From positions 1 to 64,000 of the forward strand of contig NZ_JBHRTR010000050.1 of NCBI RefSeq assembly GCF_042646425.1: DNA of 64,000 nt, given 5' to 3'. Shown in pieces: positions 1 through 9,518 of the stretch. The stretch comes from Marinibaculum pumilum (lineage in GTDB: Bacteria; Pseudomonadota; Alphaproteobacteria; Ferrovibrionales; Ferrovibrionaceae). Numbering within the stretch: the stretch's first letter is position 1; every line of letters starts with the position of its first letter. Position numbers and translations under genes: made by a program. Below the pieces are notes generated by a model, which did not search any database, had not been told where the DNA came from, and saw only the letters and a list, made by a program, of their open reading frames with translations.

Positions 1-2430
1 GCCCGCGGCCCGGCGCCGCGCAGCGAGCGGCCGCCTGCGACCGTGCGCCGCCAGACCCGCGGTCGCGCGGTGCTGAAGGAACTGACCGACGAGGAGAAGG
101 CGCAGCGCATCAAGGCGCTGGACAATTCCCGCAAGCGCGCCGTCGAGGCGCGTGCCCGCGCCGAGGAGGAGGCCAAGCGCCGCGCGGAGGCCGACGCCCG
201 CGCCGCCAAGGAGCGCGAGGCGGCGGAGGCGCGTGCCCGCGAGGAAGAGGAGCGCAAGCGCGCCGACGCGGAGATGCGCAAGCGCGCCGAGGAGGAGGCC
301 GAGCGCCGCCTGCGCGAGCAGGAGAAGGCGCGCCAGCCTGAAGGCGAGGCCGCGCAGCCGGCGGCCGAGGGTGCCGAGGAGTCCCGGGCGCGTCCCGCGG
401 CGGGCGCACCGAAGGAGCGGACCCCCACCGCCGAGGAGGAAGAGGAACGCGGGCGGCGCAGCCGCGGCAAGACGCCCGCGCCGGCACGCCCCGGACCGAC
501 CCGCAGCCGGGGCGGCGAACGCCGCCGCGGCGGCAAGCTGACCATCAACCAGGCACTCGACGACAACGAGCGGCAGCGTTCGCTCGCGGCGATGCGCCGC
601 CAGCGCGAGCGTGATCGCCGCGCGCATCAGGGCGGTGGCCAGCGCGATGCCTCGCAGCGGATCGTGCGCGACGTCATCGTGCCGGAAACGATCACAGTGC
701 AGGAACTCGCCAACCGCATGGCGGCCCGCGGCGTGGATGTGGTCAAGAGCTTGATGAAGATGGGCGTAATGGCCACCATCAACCAGGTGATCGACGCGGA
801 CACCGCCGAACTGGTGGTGTCGGAGTTCGGCCACAACGTGCGGCGGGTGGCGGAATCGGACGTCGAGATCGGCCTTGCCGGCGCGGACGACGAGGATACG
901 GACCTGACGTCCCGGCCGCCGGTGGTCACGATCATGGGCCATGTCGACCACGGCAAGACATCGCTGCTGGATGCCCTGCGCAAGACCGACGTCGTGTCGG
1001 GCGAGGCCGGCGGCATCACGCAGCATATCGGCGCCTACCAGGTGACCACGAAGTCGCACAACCGGATCACCTTCATCGATACGCCGGGCCATGCGGCGTT
1101 CACCCAGATGCGGGCCCGCGGCGCGCAGGTGACCGATATCGTCATCCTGGTGGTGGCGGCCGACGACAGCATCATGCCGCAGACGATCGAGGCGATCCGC
1201 CATGCCAAGGCGGCCGAGGTGCCGATGATCGTCGCGATCAACAAGTGCGACCTGCCCAACGCCAATCCGGAGAAGGTGCGGCAGGAGCTGCTGCAGCACG
1301 AGATCGTCGTGGAATCGATGGGCGGCGACGTGCAGGCGGTGGAGGTCTCCGCCAAGTCCGGCGCCGGCCTCGACGAGCTGGAAGAGGCGATCTCGCTGCA
1401 GGCGGAAGTGCTGGAGCTGAAGGCCAATCCGGCCCGCCCGGCCGAGGGCGTGGTGGTGGAAGCGAAGCTGGAGCGCGGCCGCGGTCCGGTCGCCACCGTC
1501 CTTGTGCAGCGCGGCACCCTGCGGGTCGGCGACATCTTCGTCGTCGGCAGCCAGTGGGGCCGTGTCCGGGCCCTGGTGGACGATCGCGCCGAGAACGTGA
1601 CCGAGGCGGAGCCCGCCTTCCCGGTGGAGGTGCTGGGCCTGCAGGGCACGCCCGAGGCCGGCGACACCTTCCACGTGGTGGAGAACGAGGCCCGCGCCCG
1701 CGAGATCTCGGACTATCGCCAGAAGAAGGACCGCGACGCGCGGGCGGCCGAAGGCAGCCGCGGGACGCTGGAGCAGATGTTCGCCTCCATCAAGGCGGGC
1801 GAGGCGAAGGACCTGCCGGTCGTGGTCAAGGCCGACGTGCAGGGCTCGGTCGAGGCGATCGTCGGCGCCGCGCAGCAACTCTCCAACGAGGAAGTGCAGG
1901 TCCGCCTGCTTCACGCGGCGGTCGGCGGCATCAACGAGTCCGACATCACCCTGGCGGCGGCGTCCAAGGGCATCGTGCTGGGCTTCAACGTCCGCGCCAA
2001 CAAGCAGGCGCGCGACCTGTCGGCCCGCGACGGCGTCGATATCCGCTACTACAGCGTGATCTACGACATCATCGACGACCTGCGCTCGCTGCTGACCGGC
2101 CTGCTGGCACCGAAGATGCGCGAGGATTTCCTCGGCAATGCGGAGATCCTGCAGGTCTTCAACATCACAAAGGTCGGCAAGGTGGCCGGCTGCCGGGTCA
2201 CGGAAGGCATGGTCCGCCGCGGCTCGCATGTCCGCCTGCTGCGCGACGACGTGGTGATCCACGAGGGCAAGCTGTCGACCCTGAAGCGCTTCAAGGACGA
2301 GGTGCGCGAGGTGCGCCAGGGCATGGAATGCGGCATGGCGTTCGAGAACTACCAGGACCTCCAGCCTGGCGACGTCATCGAATGCTTCGATCTGGTCGAG
2401 GAGCAGCGGCAGCTTTCTGCCGCCAGCTGA
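1..2430 (+). CDS. infB: translation initiation factor IF-2 (5' partial)
   Basis: IF-2 is the GTPase that brings initiator fMet-tRNA to the 30S subunit and promotes subunit joining. The reading frame is open to the first base, and a full IF-2 has more sequence before this point, so the gene starts outside the window; the GTG at 43 is only the first possible start codon inside it. The visible part begins with a very charged Arg/Glu/Ala-rich stretch likely to form a long helix (roughly the first 130 residues). It is followed by the IF2_N-like region and the G domain with GHVDHGKTS (G1), DTPGHAAF (G3) and NKCD (G4), then the beta-barrel domains and the IF-2 C domain. It is the first visible gene of an infB-rbfA-truB-rpsO-pnp operon, a very common bacterial order. 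Confidence 0.97.
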   Translation, partial: ARGPAPRSERPPATVRRQTRGRAVLKELTDEEKAQRIKALDNSRKRAVEARARAEEEAKRRAEADARAAKEREAAEARAREEEERKRADAEMRKRAEEEAERRLREQEKARQPEGEAAQPAAEGAEESRARPAAGAPKERTPTAEEEEERGRRSRGKTPAPARPGPTRSRGGERRRGGKLTINQALDDNERQRSLAAMRRQRERDRRAHQGGGQRDASQRIVRDVIVPETITVQELANRMAARGVDVVKSLMKMGVMATINQVIDADTAELVVSEFGHNVRRVAESDVEIGLAGADDEDTDLTSRPPVVTIMGHVDHGKTSLLDALRKTDVVSGEAGGITQHIGAYQVTTKSHNRITFIDTPGHAAFTQMRARGAQVTDIVILVVAADDSIMPQTIEAIRHAKAAEVPMIVAINKCDLPNANPEKVRQELLQHEIVVESMGGDVQAVEVSAKSGAGLDELEEAISLQAEVLELKANPARPAEGVVVEAKLERGRGPVATVLVQRGTLRVGDIFVVGSQWGRVRALVDDRAENVTEAEPAFPVEVLGLQGTPEAGDTFHVVENEARAREISDYRQKKDRDARAAEGSRGTLEQMFASIKAGEAKDLPVVVKADVQGSVEAIVGAAQQLSNEEVQVRLLHAAVGGINESDITLAAASKGIVLGFNVRANKQARDLSARDGVDIRYYSVIYDIIDDLRSLLTGLLAPKMREDFLGNAEILQVFNITKVGKVAGCRVTEGMVRRGSHVRLLRDDVVIHEGKLSTLKRFKDEVREVRQGMECGMAFENYQDLQPGDVIECFDLVEEQRQLSAAS

Positions 2431-2627
2431 CCGGGCAGGAAGGCGGCATCCCGGGGTCGGTCCGCCGAGGGTCGGCCCCGCGTATTGCACCCCGCGAATC
2501 CCGCCTGGAGGCCCGATGCCGACCCCGACGGGGCGGGCGACGCGCCCTTATGGCCGGGCTGCGCCGTGGCGGGCTGTCCATATGACGGGACGGCCCCGGG
2601 CCGGCGACGAACGAACGGACAGGAAAG

Positions 2628-3068
2628 ATGTCACGAGGCCGAACGCGCTCCGCGCGCGGGCAGGCCGCCGCCCCGTCGCAGCGGCAGCTGCGGGTGGGCG
2701 AGGCCCTGCGTCACGAACTGGCGGGTCTGCTGAACCGCGGCGACCTGCACGATCCGGAACTTGCCGGGCGGTCGATCACGGTGACCGAGGTCCGGACCAG
2801 TCCGGACCTGCGCAATGCGACCGCCTTCGTCATGCCGCTTGGCGGCAGCGACGCCGGCGCCATCGTGGCCGCGCTGAACCGGGCGGCACCGCATCTGCAG
2901 GGCCAGCTCGGCCGCCAGCTGCGGCTGAAATTCTCCCCTCAGCTGCGGTTCGCCATGGACGACACGTTCGAGCATGTCGCCCGGATGGAGCGGCTTCTCT
3001 CCGCCCTGCCGGAACATGAAAAGGCGGATGGGGCGGATGACGACGACGATGGCGGGAAGAGCCGCTGA
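2628..3068 (+). CDS. rbfA: 30S ribosome-binding factor RbfA
   Basis: RbfA is a small KH-like protein that binds immature 30S subunits and helps mature the 5' end of 16S rRNA, notably in the cold. The 146-residue product has the family core, including the VTEVRTSPDLRNATAFV segment and the RLKFSPQLRF strand that precedes a DDTFEH motif. A long acidic tail (five Asp in a row near the C terminus) follows the core. An AGGAAAG ribosome-binding site precedes the ATG. The stop codon overlaps the truB start by one base (TGATG), which suggests translational coupling. Confidence 0.95.
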   Translation: MSRGRTRSARGQAAAPSQRQLRVGEALRHELAGLLNRGDLHDPELAGRSITVTEVRTSPDLRNATAFVMPLGGSDAGAIVAALNRAAPHLQGQLGRQLRLKFSPQLRFAMDDTFEHVARMERLLSALPEHEKADGADDDDDGGKSR

Positions 3069-4000
3069 TGGCACGCCGGCGCAAGGGCGAGCCCGTGCAT
3101 GGCTGGCTCGCGGTCGACAAGCCGCAGGGCATGACCTCCGCGGCGGTGGTCGGCCGGCTGAAGCGCTGGACCCGGGCCGCCAAGGTCGGTCATGCCGGCA
3201 CCCTCGACCCGCTGGCCACCGGGGTGCTGCCGCTGGCCTTCGGCGAGGCGACGAAGACCGTGTCCCACGCGCAGGAGGGTCGCAAGCGCTACCGCTTCGA
3301 GGTGCGCTTCGGCGAGGGCCGGGAGACCGATGACAGCGAAGGGGCGGTCACCGCGCGCAGCGACGCACGGCCGGCACGTCCTGCGCTGGAGGACGCCCTT
3401 GCCGGCTTCCGCGGCCTGATCTGGCAGCGGCCGCCGGCCTATTCGGCGATCAAGAGCGGCGGCCAGCGTGCCTACGACCTGGCCCGTGCCGGCAGCCCGC
3501 CGGACCTTCCGCCGCGACAGGTGCGGATCGACGCGCTGGCGCTGCTGGACGTCGAGATGCCCGCGGGGCCGGCGGAGCTTGTCGACGTGGCGGTTCTTGA
3601 GGCGGAGGTGGGCAAGGGCTTCTATGTGCGGGCATTGGCACGGGACCTGGGCGAGGCGCTTGGTGTGCCGGCCCATGTCGGGGCCCTGCGGCGGCTTCAG
3701 GTCGGCGCCTTCACCGAGGACCTGGCATTGCCCCTGGATAAACTTGAAGAGATGTGCGAGAAGGGCGCCCTTGTTCCGAACCTGCTCCCGGTAGAGACCG
3801 CGCTGGACGACATCCCGGCCCTGGCCCTGACCGGAGAACAGGCGAACCGGCTGCGTGCCGGTCAGTCGGTACGGGTGCTTCGTACGCCCGGCCTGCCCGA
3901 AGGAGAGGGCGACTGCTACGCGGTCGCCGACGGCAAGCCGGTCGCGCTGGCCCAGGTCCGGGCCGGGGAGATGCACCCCTTGCGCGTTTTCAATCTTTGA
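3068..4000 (+). CDS. truB: tRNA pseudouridine(55) synthase TruB
   Basis: TruB makes the universal pseudouridine at position 55 of the tRNA T-loop. The 310-residue length is usual for the family. The catalytic motif GHAGTLDPLATGVL is present, with the nucleophilic Asp at residue 47. Further family blocks are the YRFEVRFGEGRETDD segment, the RPPAYSAIKSGGQRAYDLAR block around residues 125-145, and a GFYVRALARDLGEALG block in the second half. The C terminus carries a short PUA-like region. The start overlaps the rbfA stop, so the two are almost certainly translated from one message. Confidence 0.97.
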   Translation: MARRRKGEPVHGWLAVDKPQGMTSAAVVGRLKRWTRAAKVGHAGTLDPLATGVLPLAFGEATKTVSHAQEGRKRYRFEVRFGEGRETDDSEGAVTARSDARPARPALEDALAGFRGLIWQRPPAYSAIKSGGQRAYDLARAGSPPDLPPRQVRIDALALLDVEMPAGPAELVDVAVLEAEVGKGFYVRALARDLGEALGVPAHVGALRRLQVGAFTEDLALPLDKLEEMCEKGALVPNLLPVETALDDIPALALTGEQANRLRAGQSVRVLRTPGLPEGEGDCYAVADGKPVALAQVRAGEMHPLRVFNL

Positions 4001-4042
4001 GCCGGCCGGTACGGCTGGGCTGACAGCGAAGGAATATCCACG

Positions 4043-4312
4043 ATGTCGATCACGTCGGAGCGCAAGTTGGCGCTCGTCAAGGAATTTGCCCGTGCGGATG
4101 TGGACACGGGTTCCCCTGAGGTCCAGGTCGCGATCCTCACCGAGCGGATCAACAACCTCACCGAGCATTTCCGGACCCACAAGAAGGACGTCCATTCCCG
4201 TCGCGGCCTGCTGAAGATGGTGAGCCGTCGCCGCCGTCTGCTGGACTATGTCCGTGGCAAGGACCAGGCGCGCTATCTGGAACTGATCCAGCGGCTCGGG
4301 CTCAGGAAATAG
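4043..4312 (+). CDS. rpsO: 30S ribosomal protein S15
   Basis: S15 is a primary binding protein of the central domain of 16S rRNA and forms an intersubunit bridge. The 89-residue product matches the family length and pattern: DTGSPEVQVAILTERINNLTEHF in the N-terminal helices, the HKKDVHSRRGLLKMVSRRRRLLDY core and the LIQRLGLRK end. It lies 42 bases after truB and upstream of pnp, the order also seen in E. coli. In E. coli S15 represses its own mRNA; I see no direct evidence here for the same control. Confidence 0.98.
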   Translation: MSITSERKLALVKEFARADVDTGSPEVQVAILTERINNLTEHFRTHKKDVHSRRGLLKMVSRRRRLLDYVRGKDQARYLELIQRLGLRK

Positions 4313-4406
4313 CGGCCCGGAAGGGTCCGAAGGAACGGAGCGGCGGGATGGGCGCGTGCCGGACAGGCCAGCGCGCCCCGTGCCGCATGCGGTCTGCGCC
4401 AGGCGC

Positions 4407-4424
4407 GCGGCCGGCGCAGGCCGC
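4407..4424 (+). other. possible hairpin in the rpsO-pnp gap
   Basis: In the 171-base gap between rpsO and pnp there is a 6-bp inverted repeat (GCGGCC, six bases, GGCCGC). In E. coli this gap carries an RNase III hairpin by which PNPase controls its own message; this could be a counterpart, but GC-rich DNA forms such repeats by chance. An AGGAAGAAAG ribosome-binding site lies just before pnp. Confidence 0.25.
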
Positions 4425-4483
4425 CGGTCGCGGCCGCAGCGGCATGCGTATCGCCGCCCAGCAGCAGGAAGAAAGATAAAGGC

Positions 4484-6622
4484 ATGTTCAACGTCCAGAA
4501 GATCGAACTCGACTGGGGCGGAAAGCCGCTGTCCATCGAGACCGGGCGGGTCGCCCGCCAGGCCGATGGCGCCGTGATCGTCCGCTACGGCGAGACCGTG
4601 GTGCTCTGCACGGCGGTGGCCGAGAAGACACCGCGACCGGGCATCGATTTCCTGCCCATGACGGTCAACTACCAGGAGAAGACCTTTGCGGCGGGCAAGA
4701 TCCCCGGCGGCTTCTTCAAGCGCGAAGGTCGTCCGTCGGAGAAGGAGACCCTGACCTCCCGCCTGATCGACCGGCCGATCCGGCCGCTCTTTGCCGACGG
4801 CTATCACAACGATACCCAGATCATCGCCACCGTGCTGAGCCACGATCTGGAAAACGATCCCGACATCGTCGCGATGATCGGTGCTTCTGCGGCGCTGACC
4901 CTCTCCGGGGCGCCCTTCATGGGGCCGATCGGTGCCGCGCGGGTCGGCTATATCGATGGCGAGTATGTGCTGAACCCGACCATGGCGCAGATGGCGGAGA
5001 GCCAGCTGGACCTGGTGGTCGCCGGCACGGTCGATGCGGTGCTGATGGTGGAATCGGAGGCCGAGGAGCTCTCCGAGGAGGTGATGCTCGGCGCCGTGAT
5101 GTTCGGCCACAAGGGCTATCAGGCCGTGATCGACGGCATCATCGACCTGGCGGAGCGCGCGGCGAAGGAGCCGATGGCGCTGGAGGAGCGGCCGCAGCGG
5201 GCCGAGCTGCGGCAGAAGTTCGAGGCCGCCGGCGTACCGGCCAAGCTGGTGGAGGCCTATGCCGAGCCGGTGAAGCAGGAGCGCCAGGCAAAGGTCTCCG
5301 CGGTGAAGGACGCGGCCAAGGCCGCCCTGGGCGAGGACCATGGCTATGACCCGGTCGATGTCGGCACCGTCCTGAAATCGCTGGAGAAGGACGTCGTCCG
5401 CGGCCAGATCCTGGACACCGGCAAGCGCATCGACGGTCGCACCACCACCGACATCCGCCCGATCGTGGCGGAGGTCGGCGTGCTGCCGCGCAGCCATGGC
5501 TCGGCCCTGTTCACCCGCGGCGAGACCCAGGCCCTGGTGGTGACCACCCTGGGCACCGGTTCGGACGAGCAGATCATCGACGCGCTGGCGGGCGAGTACC
5601 GCGAGCATTTCATGCTGCACTACAATTTCCCGCCCTATTCGGTCGGCGAGACCGGCCGCGTCGGCGCACCGGGCCGGCGCGAGATCGGCCATGGCAAGCT
5701 CGCCTGGCGGGCGATCCGGCCGCTGCTGCCGACGAAGGAGCAGTTCCCCTACACGATCCGCGTCGTCTCGGAGATCACGGAGTCCAACGGCTCCTCCTCG
5801 ATGGCCACGGTCTGCGGCACCTCGCTGGCGCTGATGGATGCCGGCGTGCCGGTGGCACGGCCGATCGCCGGCATCGCCATGGGCCTGATCCTGGAGGATC
5901 GCGGCTATGCAGTGCTGTCCGACATCCTCGGCGACGAGGACCATCTGGGCGACATGGACTTCAAGGTGGCCGGCACCGAGGGCGGCGTGACCTCGCTGCA
6001 GATGGACATCAAGATCGCCGGCATCACCGAGGAGATCATGCACACCGCCCTGGGCCAGGCCCGGGACGGACGCCTGCATATCCTGAAGGCGATGGGCGCG
6101 GCGCTGACCGGCAGCCGCGGCGAGGTGCGGGAGACCGCGCCGCGCATCACCGTGATCGAGATCCCGAAGGACAAGATCCGGGAGGTGATCGGCACCGGCG
6201 GCAAGGTGATCCGCGAGATCACCGAGCAGACCGGCACCAAGATCGACATTGAGGATGACGGCACGATCAAGGTGGCCGCCACCGACGGCGAGGCGGCGCA
6301 GCGCGCCATCGACTGGATCAAGTCGATCGCCTCGGAGCCGGAGATCGGCGTCACCTATACCGGCAAGGTCGTGAAGATCGTCGATTTCGGCGCCTTCGTG
6401 AACTTCTTCGGCAACCGCGACGGTCTGGTCCATATCTCGGAACTGGCCCCGAAGCGGGTCGCCAAGGTGACCGACGTGATCAAGGAAGGTGAAGAAGTCC
6501 GCGTGAAGGTCCTCGACATCGACGATCGCGGCAAGGTCCGCCTCTCGATCAAGGCCGTGCTGGCCGACGAGGGCAAGGACGGCGACGAGGCCGCGGCCGA
6601 CGCCGAGCAGCCGGCCGAGTAA
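4484..6622 (+). CDS. pnp: polyribonucleotide nucleotidyltransferase (PNPase)
   Basis: PNPase degrades RNA 3' to 5' by phosphorolysis and can add tails; it works as a trimer and in degradosome-like complexes. The 712-residue length is close to the E. coli enzyme. Two RNase PH-type domains are visible, one in the first ~220 residues (with FFKREGRPSEKETLTSRLIDRP) and one at about 310-540 (with the GETQALVVTTLGT and NGSSSMATVCG blocks). A KH domain follows with its VIGTGGKVIREI loop near residue 568, then an S1 domain from about 622 (GVTYTGKVV, DFGAFV, DGLVHISEL). The tail is acidic. The operon ends here at the terminator at 6690-6726. Confidence 0.98.
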   Translation: MFNVQKIELDWGGKPLSIETGRVARQADGAVIVRYGETVVLCTAVAEKTPRPGIDFLPMTVNYQEKTFAAGKIPGGFFKREGRPSEKETLTSRLIDRPIRPLFADGYHNDTQIIATVLSHDLENDPDIVAMIGASAALTLSGAPFMGPIGAARVGYIDGEYVLNPTMAQMAESQLDLVVAGTVDAVLMVESEAEELSEEVMLGAVMFGHKGYQAVIDGIIDLAERAAKEPMALEERPQRAELRQKFEAAGVPAKLVEAYAEPVKQERQAKVSAVKDAAKAALGEDHGYDPVDVGTVLKSLEKDVVRGQILDTGKRIDGRTTTDIRPIVAEVGVLPRSHGSALFTRGETQALVVTTLGTGSDEQIIDALAGEYREHFMLHYNFPPYSVGETGRVGAPGRREIGHGKLAWRAIRPLLPTKEQFPYTIRVVSEITESNGSSSMATVCGTSLALMDAGVPVARPIAGIAMGLILEDRGYAVLSDILGDEDHLGDMDFKVAGTEGGVTSLQMDIKIAGITEEIMHTALGQARDGRLHILKAMGAALTGSRGEVRETAPRITVIEIPKDKIREVIGTGGKVIREITEQTGTKIDIEDDGTIKVAATDGEAAQRAIDWIKSIASEPEIGVTYTGKVVKIVDFGAFVNFFGNRDGLVHISELAPKRVAKVTDVIKEGEEVRVKVLDIDDRGKVRLSIKAVLADEGKDGDEAAADAEQPAE

Positions 6623-6689
6623 CGATCCGCGTCGCGGCCGGTCGTTCCTGCGACCGGCCGCGGCCGGATCCCCCGGAAAGCGAAAACGG

Positions 6690-6726
6690 AAAACCCCGCC
6701 CGGGACTCTCCCGCGGCGGGGTTTTT
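6690..6726. terminator. bidirectional rho-independent terminator
   Basis: A perfect 10-bp stem (AAACCCCGCC / GGCGGGGTTT, arms 6691-6700 and 6715-6724) holds an inner CGGG/CCCG stem and ends in a run of five T. On the reverse strand the same stem also ends in T residues. It therefore can stop both pnp (+) and fabI (-), which converge on it. Confidence 0.9.
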
Positions 6727-6764
6727 CGTCTCTATGCGCGACGTCGGTCGGGTGGCCCGCGCGG

Positions 6765-7646
6765 CTATTCCTGCGGCAGGTCGCCGCCGTTTCGCGCCGG
6801 CACCGCTGCCGGGTCGCTTTCCGGCATGCCGACGATATTGAAGCCGGAATCGACGTGATGGACCTCGCCCGTCACCCCGCCGGAAAGATCGCTGAGGAAA
6901 TAGAGGCCCGCGCCGCCGACATCGGCAAGCTGCACGTTGCGGCGCAGCGGGGCATGGTCCCGGCTGTAGCGGTAGACGTAGCGGGCGGCGCCGACCGCGG
7001 ACCCCGCCAGGGTCCGCATCGGCCCGGCGGAGATCGCATTCACCCGGATCGCACGCGGACCCAGATCGGCGGCCAGATAGCGGACGCTGGCCTCAAGCGC
7101 CGCCTTGGCCACCCCCATCACGTTGTAGCGCGGCATCACACGATAGGAGCCCGCATAGGTCAGGGTCAGCATCGAGCCGCCCTGGTCCATCAGCCCGGCG
7201 GCATGCCGTGCCGCATCGGTGAAGGAATAGCAGGAGATGTCGAGGGTGCGCAGGAAGTTGGCCCGGCTGGTCTCGATATAGGGGCCCTTCAGCTCGCCCT
7301 TGTCGGAGAAGGCGATGGCATGGACCAGGAAGTCCAGCCGCCCCCATTTCCGGCCGATCTCGGCGAAGGCCTCGGCCATGCTGTCCGGCTCGGCCACGTC
7401 GCAGGGCAGGATCAGGTTGCTGCCCAGGGCTTCCGCCAGCGGCCGCACGCGGCGTTCGAAGGCGGTGCCCTGGTAGGTCACGGCCAGTTCGGCGCCATGG
7501 GCGCGCAGTGCCGCGGCAATGCCGTAGGCGATCGAATGGTCGTTGGCGATTCCCATCACGACGCCGCGCTTGCCGGCCATGAGGCCGAACCGCGGGTCCG
7601 GCAGGCCGCCGGCCGCCTGCTCCGGCGCTGTCTGGTCTTCAGTCAT
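6765..7646 (-). CDS. fabI: enoyl-[acyl-carrier-protein] reductase (NADH) FabI
   Basis: FabI carries out the last reduction of each fatty-acid elongation cycle. The 293-residue short-chain-dehydrogenase fold shows the FabI-type nucleotide loop GVVMGIANDHSIAYGIA and the catalytic set Tyr164 (YAGS), Tyr174 and Lys181 in YNVMGVAK. The DSGFNIVGM C terminus also fits FabI and not FabG. It is the third gene of fabA-fabB-fabI, with 113 bases between it and fabB. It has about 15 extra residues at the N terminus before the core and a Pro/Asp-rich tail. Triclosan-type inhibitors act on this family. Confidence 0.94.
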   Translation of the reverse strand: MTEDQTAPEQAAGGLPDPRFGLMAGKRGVVMGIANDHSIAYGIAAALRAHGAELAVTYQGTAFERRVRPLAEALGSNLILPCDVAEPDSMAEAFAEIGRKWGRLDFLVHAIAFSDKGELKGPYIETSRANFLRTLDISCYSFTDAARHAAGLMDQGGSMLTLTYAGSYRVMPRYNVMGVAKAALEASVRYLAADLGPRAIRVNAISAGPMRTLAGSAVGAARYVYRYSRDHAPLRRNVQLADVGGAGLYFLSDLSGGVTGEVHHVDSGFNIVGMPESDPAAVPARNGGDLPQE

Positions 7647-7759
7647 GAACCCTGTCGTTCCCCCCGTGCCGGGCGCTGCATCGGCTCGGCCCGTCCCCGT
7701 TCTCGTGCTGTCGAACAGCGTTCTGTCGTCCTGCAGCCGCCCGGTTCAGGCGTGGGCGG

Positions 7760-8977
7760 TCAGGCATGATGGCGCTGGAAGACCAGGCAGGCGTTGGTTC
7801 CTCCGAACCCGAAGGAGTTGGACATGACGGTGTTCAGGCCGGCATTGTCGATCCGCTTGCGCACGATCGGCACGTCGGCGAAGGCCTCGTCCAGGTTCTC
7901 GATGTTGATCGACTCGCCGACGAAGTCGTTCTGCAGCATCAGCAGGCAGTAGATCGCCTCCTGTGCGCCGGCGGCGCCCAGCGAATGGCCGGTCTGCGAC
8001 TTCGTCGAGGCGATATGCGGCAGCCGGCCGCCGAACACCTGGCGGATGGCGTCGATCTCCACCGTGTCGCCGATCGGCGTGGATGTCCCGTGGGTGTTCA
8101 GATAGTCGACCGGCCCCTCGATCCCTTCGAGGGCCATCTGCATGCAGCGCACGCCGCCCTCGCCGGAGGGCTGCACCATGTCGTGGCCGTCCGAGGTCGC
8201 GCCATAGCCGACCAGTTCGGCATAGATGTGGGCGCCGCGGGCGAGCGCGCGCTCGCGTTCTTCCAGCACCAGCACGCCGCCGCCGCCGGCGATCACGAAG
8301 CCGTCGCGGTCGCGGTCATAGGCGCGCGAGGCCTTTTCCGGCGCCTCGTTGAAGCCGGTGGACATGGCCGGCATGGCATCGAACAGGACCGACAGGGTCC
8401 AGTCCAGCTCTTCGCCGCCGCCGGCGAACATGATGTCCTGCTTGCCCCACTGGATCAGCTCCGCCGCGTTGCCGATGCAATGCGCCGAGGTCGCGCAGGC
8501 GGACGAGATCGAATAGCTGAGGCCCTTGATCTTGAAGGCGGTCGACAGGGTCGCCGAATTGGTCGAGGACATGGCGCGGGGCACCATGAACGGCCCCACC
8601 TTGCGGGGACCCTTGTCCCGCGTGATGTCGGCGGCCAGCAGCAGGTTGCGCGTGGACGGACCGCCCGAGCCCATGATCAGCCCGGTCCGGGGATGCGAGA
8701 TCTCGTCCTCCTCGAGCCCCGAATCGGTAATGGCCTGCTTCATCGCCAGATAGTTGTAGGCCGCACCATCGCCCATGAAGCGGCGCTGCCGCCGCTCGAC
8801 CGTGCTTTCCAGGTCGATCTTGACGTCGCCATAGACCTGGCTGCGGAAGCCCAGGTCCTTGTACTCCTGCGCGAAGGAGATTCCGGACCTGCCCTCGCGC
8901 AGGGCGGCGATCACCTCCTGCGCATTGTTTCCGATGCTGGAGACGACGCCGAGACCGGTTACCACCACTCGACGCAT
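7760..8977 (-). CDS. fabB: beta-ketoacyl-ACP synthase I FabB
   Basis: FabB condenses malonyl-ACP with acyl-ACP and is needed to elongate cis-unsaturated acyl chains made by FabA. The 405-residue product shows the KAS Cys-His-His triad: Cys161 in SSACATSAHC, His296 in NTHGTSTPIGD and His331 in TGHSLGAAGA, with Lys326 nearby. I chose the ATG at 8977 (MRRVVVTGLG, the canonical start), which has an AAGGGA ribosome-binding site and lies 19 bases after fabA. An upstream ATG at 9028 would add 17 residues unlike the family and overlap the fabA stop. Confidence 0.96.
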   Translation of the reverse strand: MRRVVVTGLGVVSSIGNNAQEVIAALREGRSGISFAQEYKDLGFRSQVYGDVKIDLESTVERRQRRFMGDGAAYNYLAMKQAITDSGLEEDEISHPRTGLIMGSGGPSTRNLLLAADITRDKGPRKVGPFMVPRAMSSTNSATLSTAFKIKGLSYSISSACATSAHCIGNAAELIQWGKQDIMFAGGGEELDWTLSVLFDAMPAMSTGFNEAPEKASRAYDRDRDGFVIAGGGGVLVLEERERALARGAHIYAELVGYGATSDGHDMVQPSGEGGVRCMQMALEGIEGPVDYLNTHGTSTPIGDTVEIDAIRQVFGGRLPHIASTKSQTGHSLGAAGAQEAIYCLLMLQNDFVGESINIENLDEAFADVPIVRKRIDNAGLNTVMSNSFGFGGTNACLVFQRHHA

Positions 8978-8996
8978 GGCGTATCTGTCCCTTGCT

Positions 8997-9518
8997 TCAG
9001 CTCTCGCCGGCGCCGAAGACGCCGACACGCATATCCTTGACCTGATAGACGGGTTCGCCGTCGGCCTTCATCACGCCGTCGGCAATGCCCAGCTTCAGCT
9101 TGCGCAGGATGACGCGCTTGATATCGACCTGGTAGGTGACTTTCTTCACCGACGGCACCACGGTGCCGGAGAACTTCGCCTCGCCCACGCCCAGCGCGCG
9201 GCCGCGTCCCGGCGCCTTGATCCAGCCCAGGAAGAAGCCGCAGAGCTGCCACATCGCATCCAGACCGAGGCAGCCGGGCATGACCGGGTCCCCCTCGAAA
9301 TGACAGCCGAAGAACCAGAGGTCGGGTTTGATGTCCAGTTCCGCAACCACCTCGCCCTTGTCGTAGGCGCCGCCGGTGTCGGAGATCTTCGTGATACGGT
9401 CGAACATCAGCATCGGCGGCAGCGGCAGCTGGGCATTGCCCTCGCCAAACAGCTTGCCATGAGCGCAGGCGATCAGGTCGTCATAGCTGAAACTGGTCTG
9501 TTGCGCGACGTTCGACAT
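8997..9518 (-). CDS. fabA: 3-hydroxydecanoyl-ACP dehydratase/isomerase FabA
   Basis: FabA dehydrates 3-hydroxydecanoyl-ACP and isomerises the trans-2 product to cis-3, the branch point to unsaturated fatty acids. The 173-residue length matches the family. The hot-dog-fold active site is seen as His73 in FFGCHFEGDPVMPG and Asp87 in CLGLDAMWQL. The ATG at 9518 (MSNVAQQTSF) is preceded by a GGGAAG ribosome-binding site. The frame stays open upstream to 9767, but that extension does not look like FabA. Its promoter is probably the TTGACA/TATAGT pair at 9818-9848. Confidence 0.96.
   Translation of the reverse strand: MSNVAQQTSFSYDDLIACAHGKLFGEGNAQLPLPPMLMFDRITKISDTGGAYDKGEVVAELDIKPDLWFFGCHFEGDPVMPGCLGLDAMWQLCGFFLGWIKAPGRGRALGVGEAKFSGTVVPSVKKVTYQVDIKRVILRKLKLGIADGVMKADGEPVYQVKDMRVGVFGAGES

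Noticed and set aside
43..45. GTG at 43 as the infB start
   Set aside because: The frame is open from base 1 and IF-2 needs more N-terminal sequence, so the gene is cut by the window edge.
2939..6433. A 1164-residue open frame on the minus strand across rbfA-truB-rpsO-pnp
   Set aside because: It is antisense to five well-supported genes, is rich in His/Arg/Asp as reverse frames of GC-rich genes are, and matches no family.
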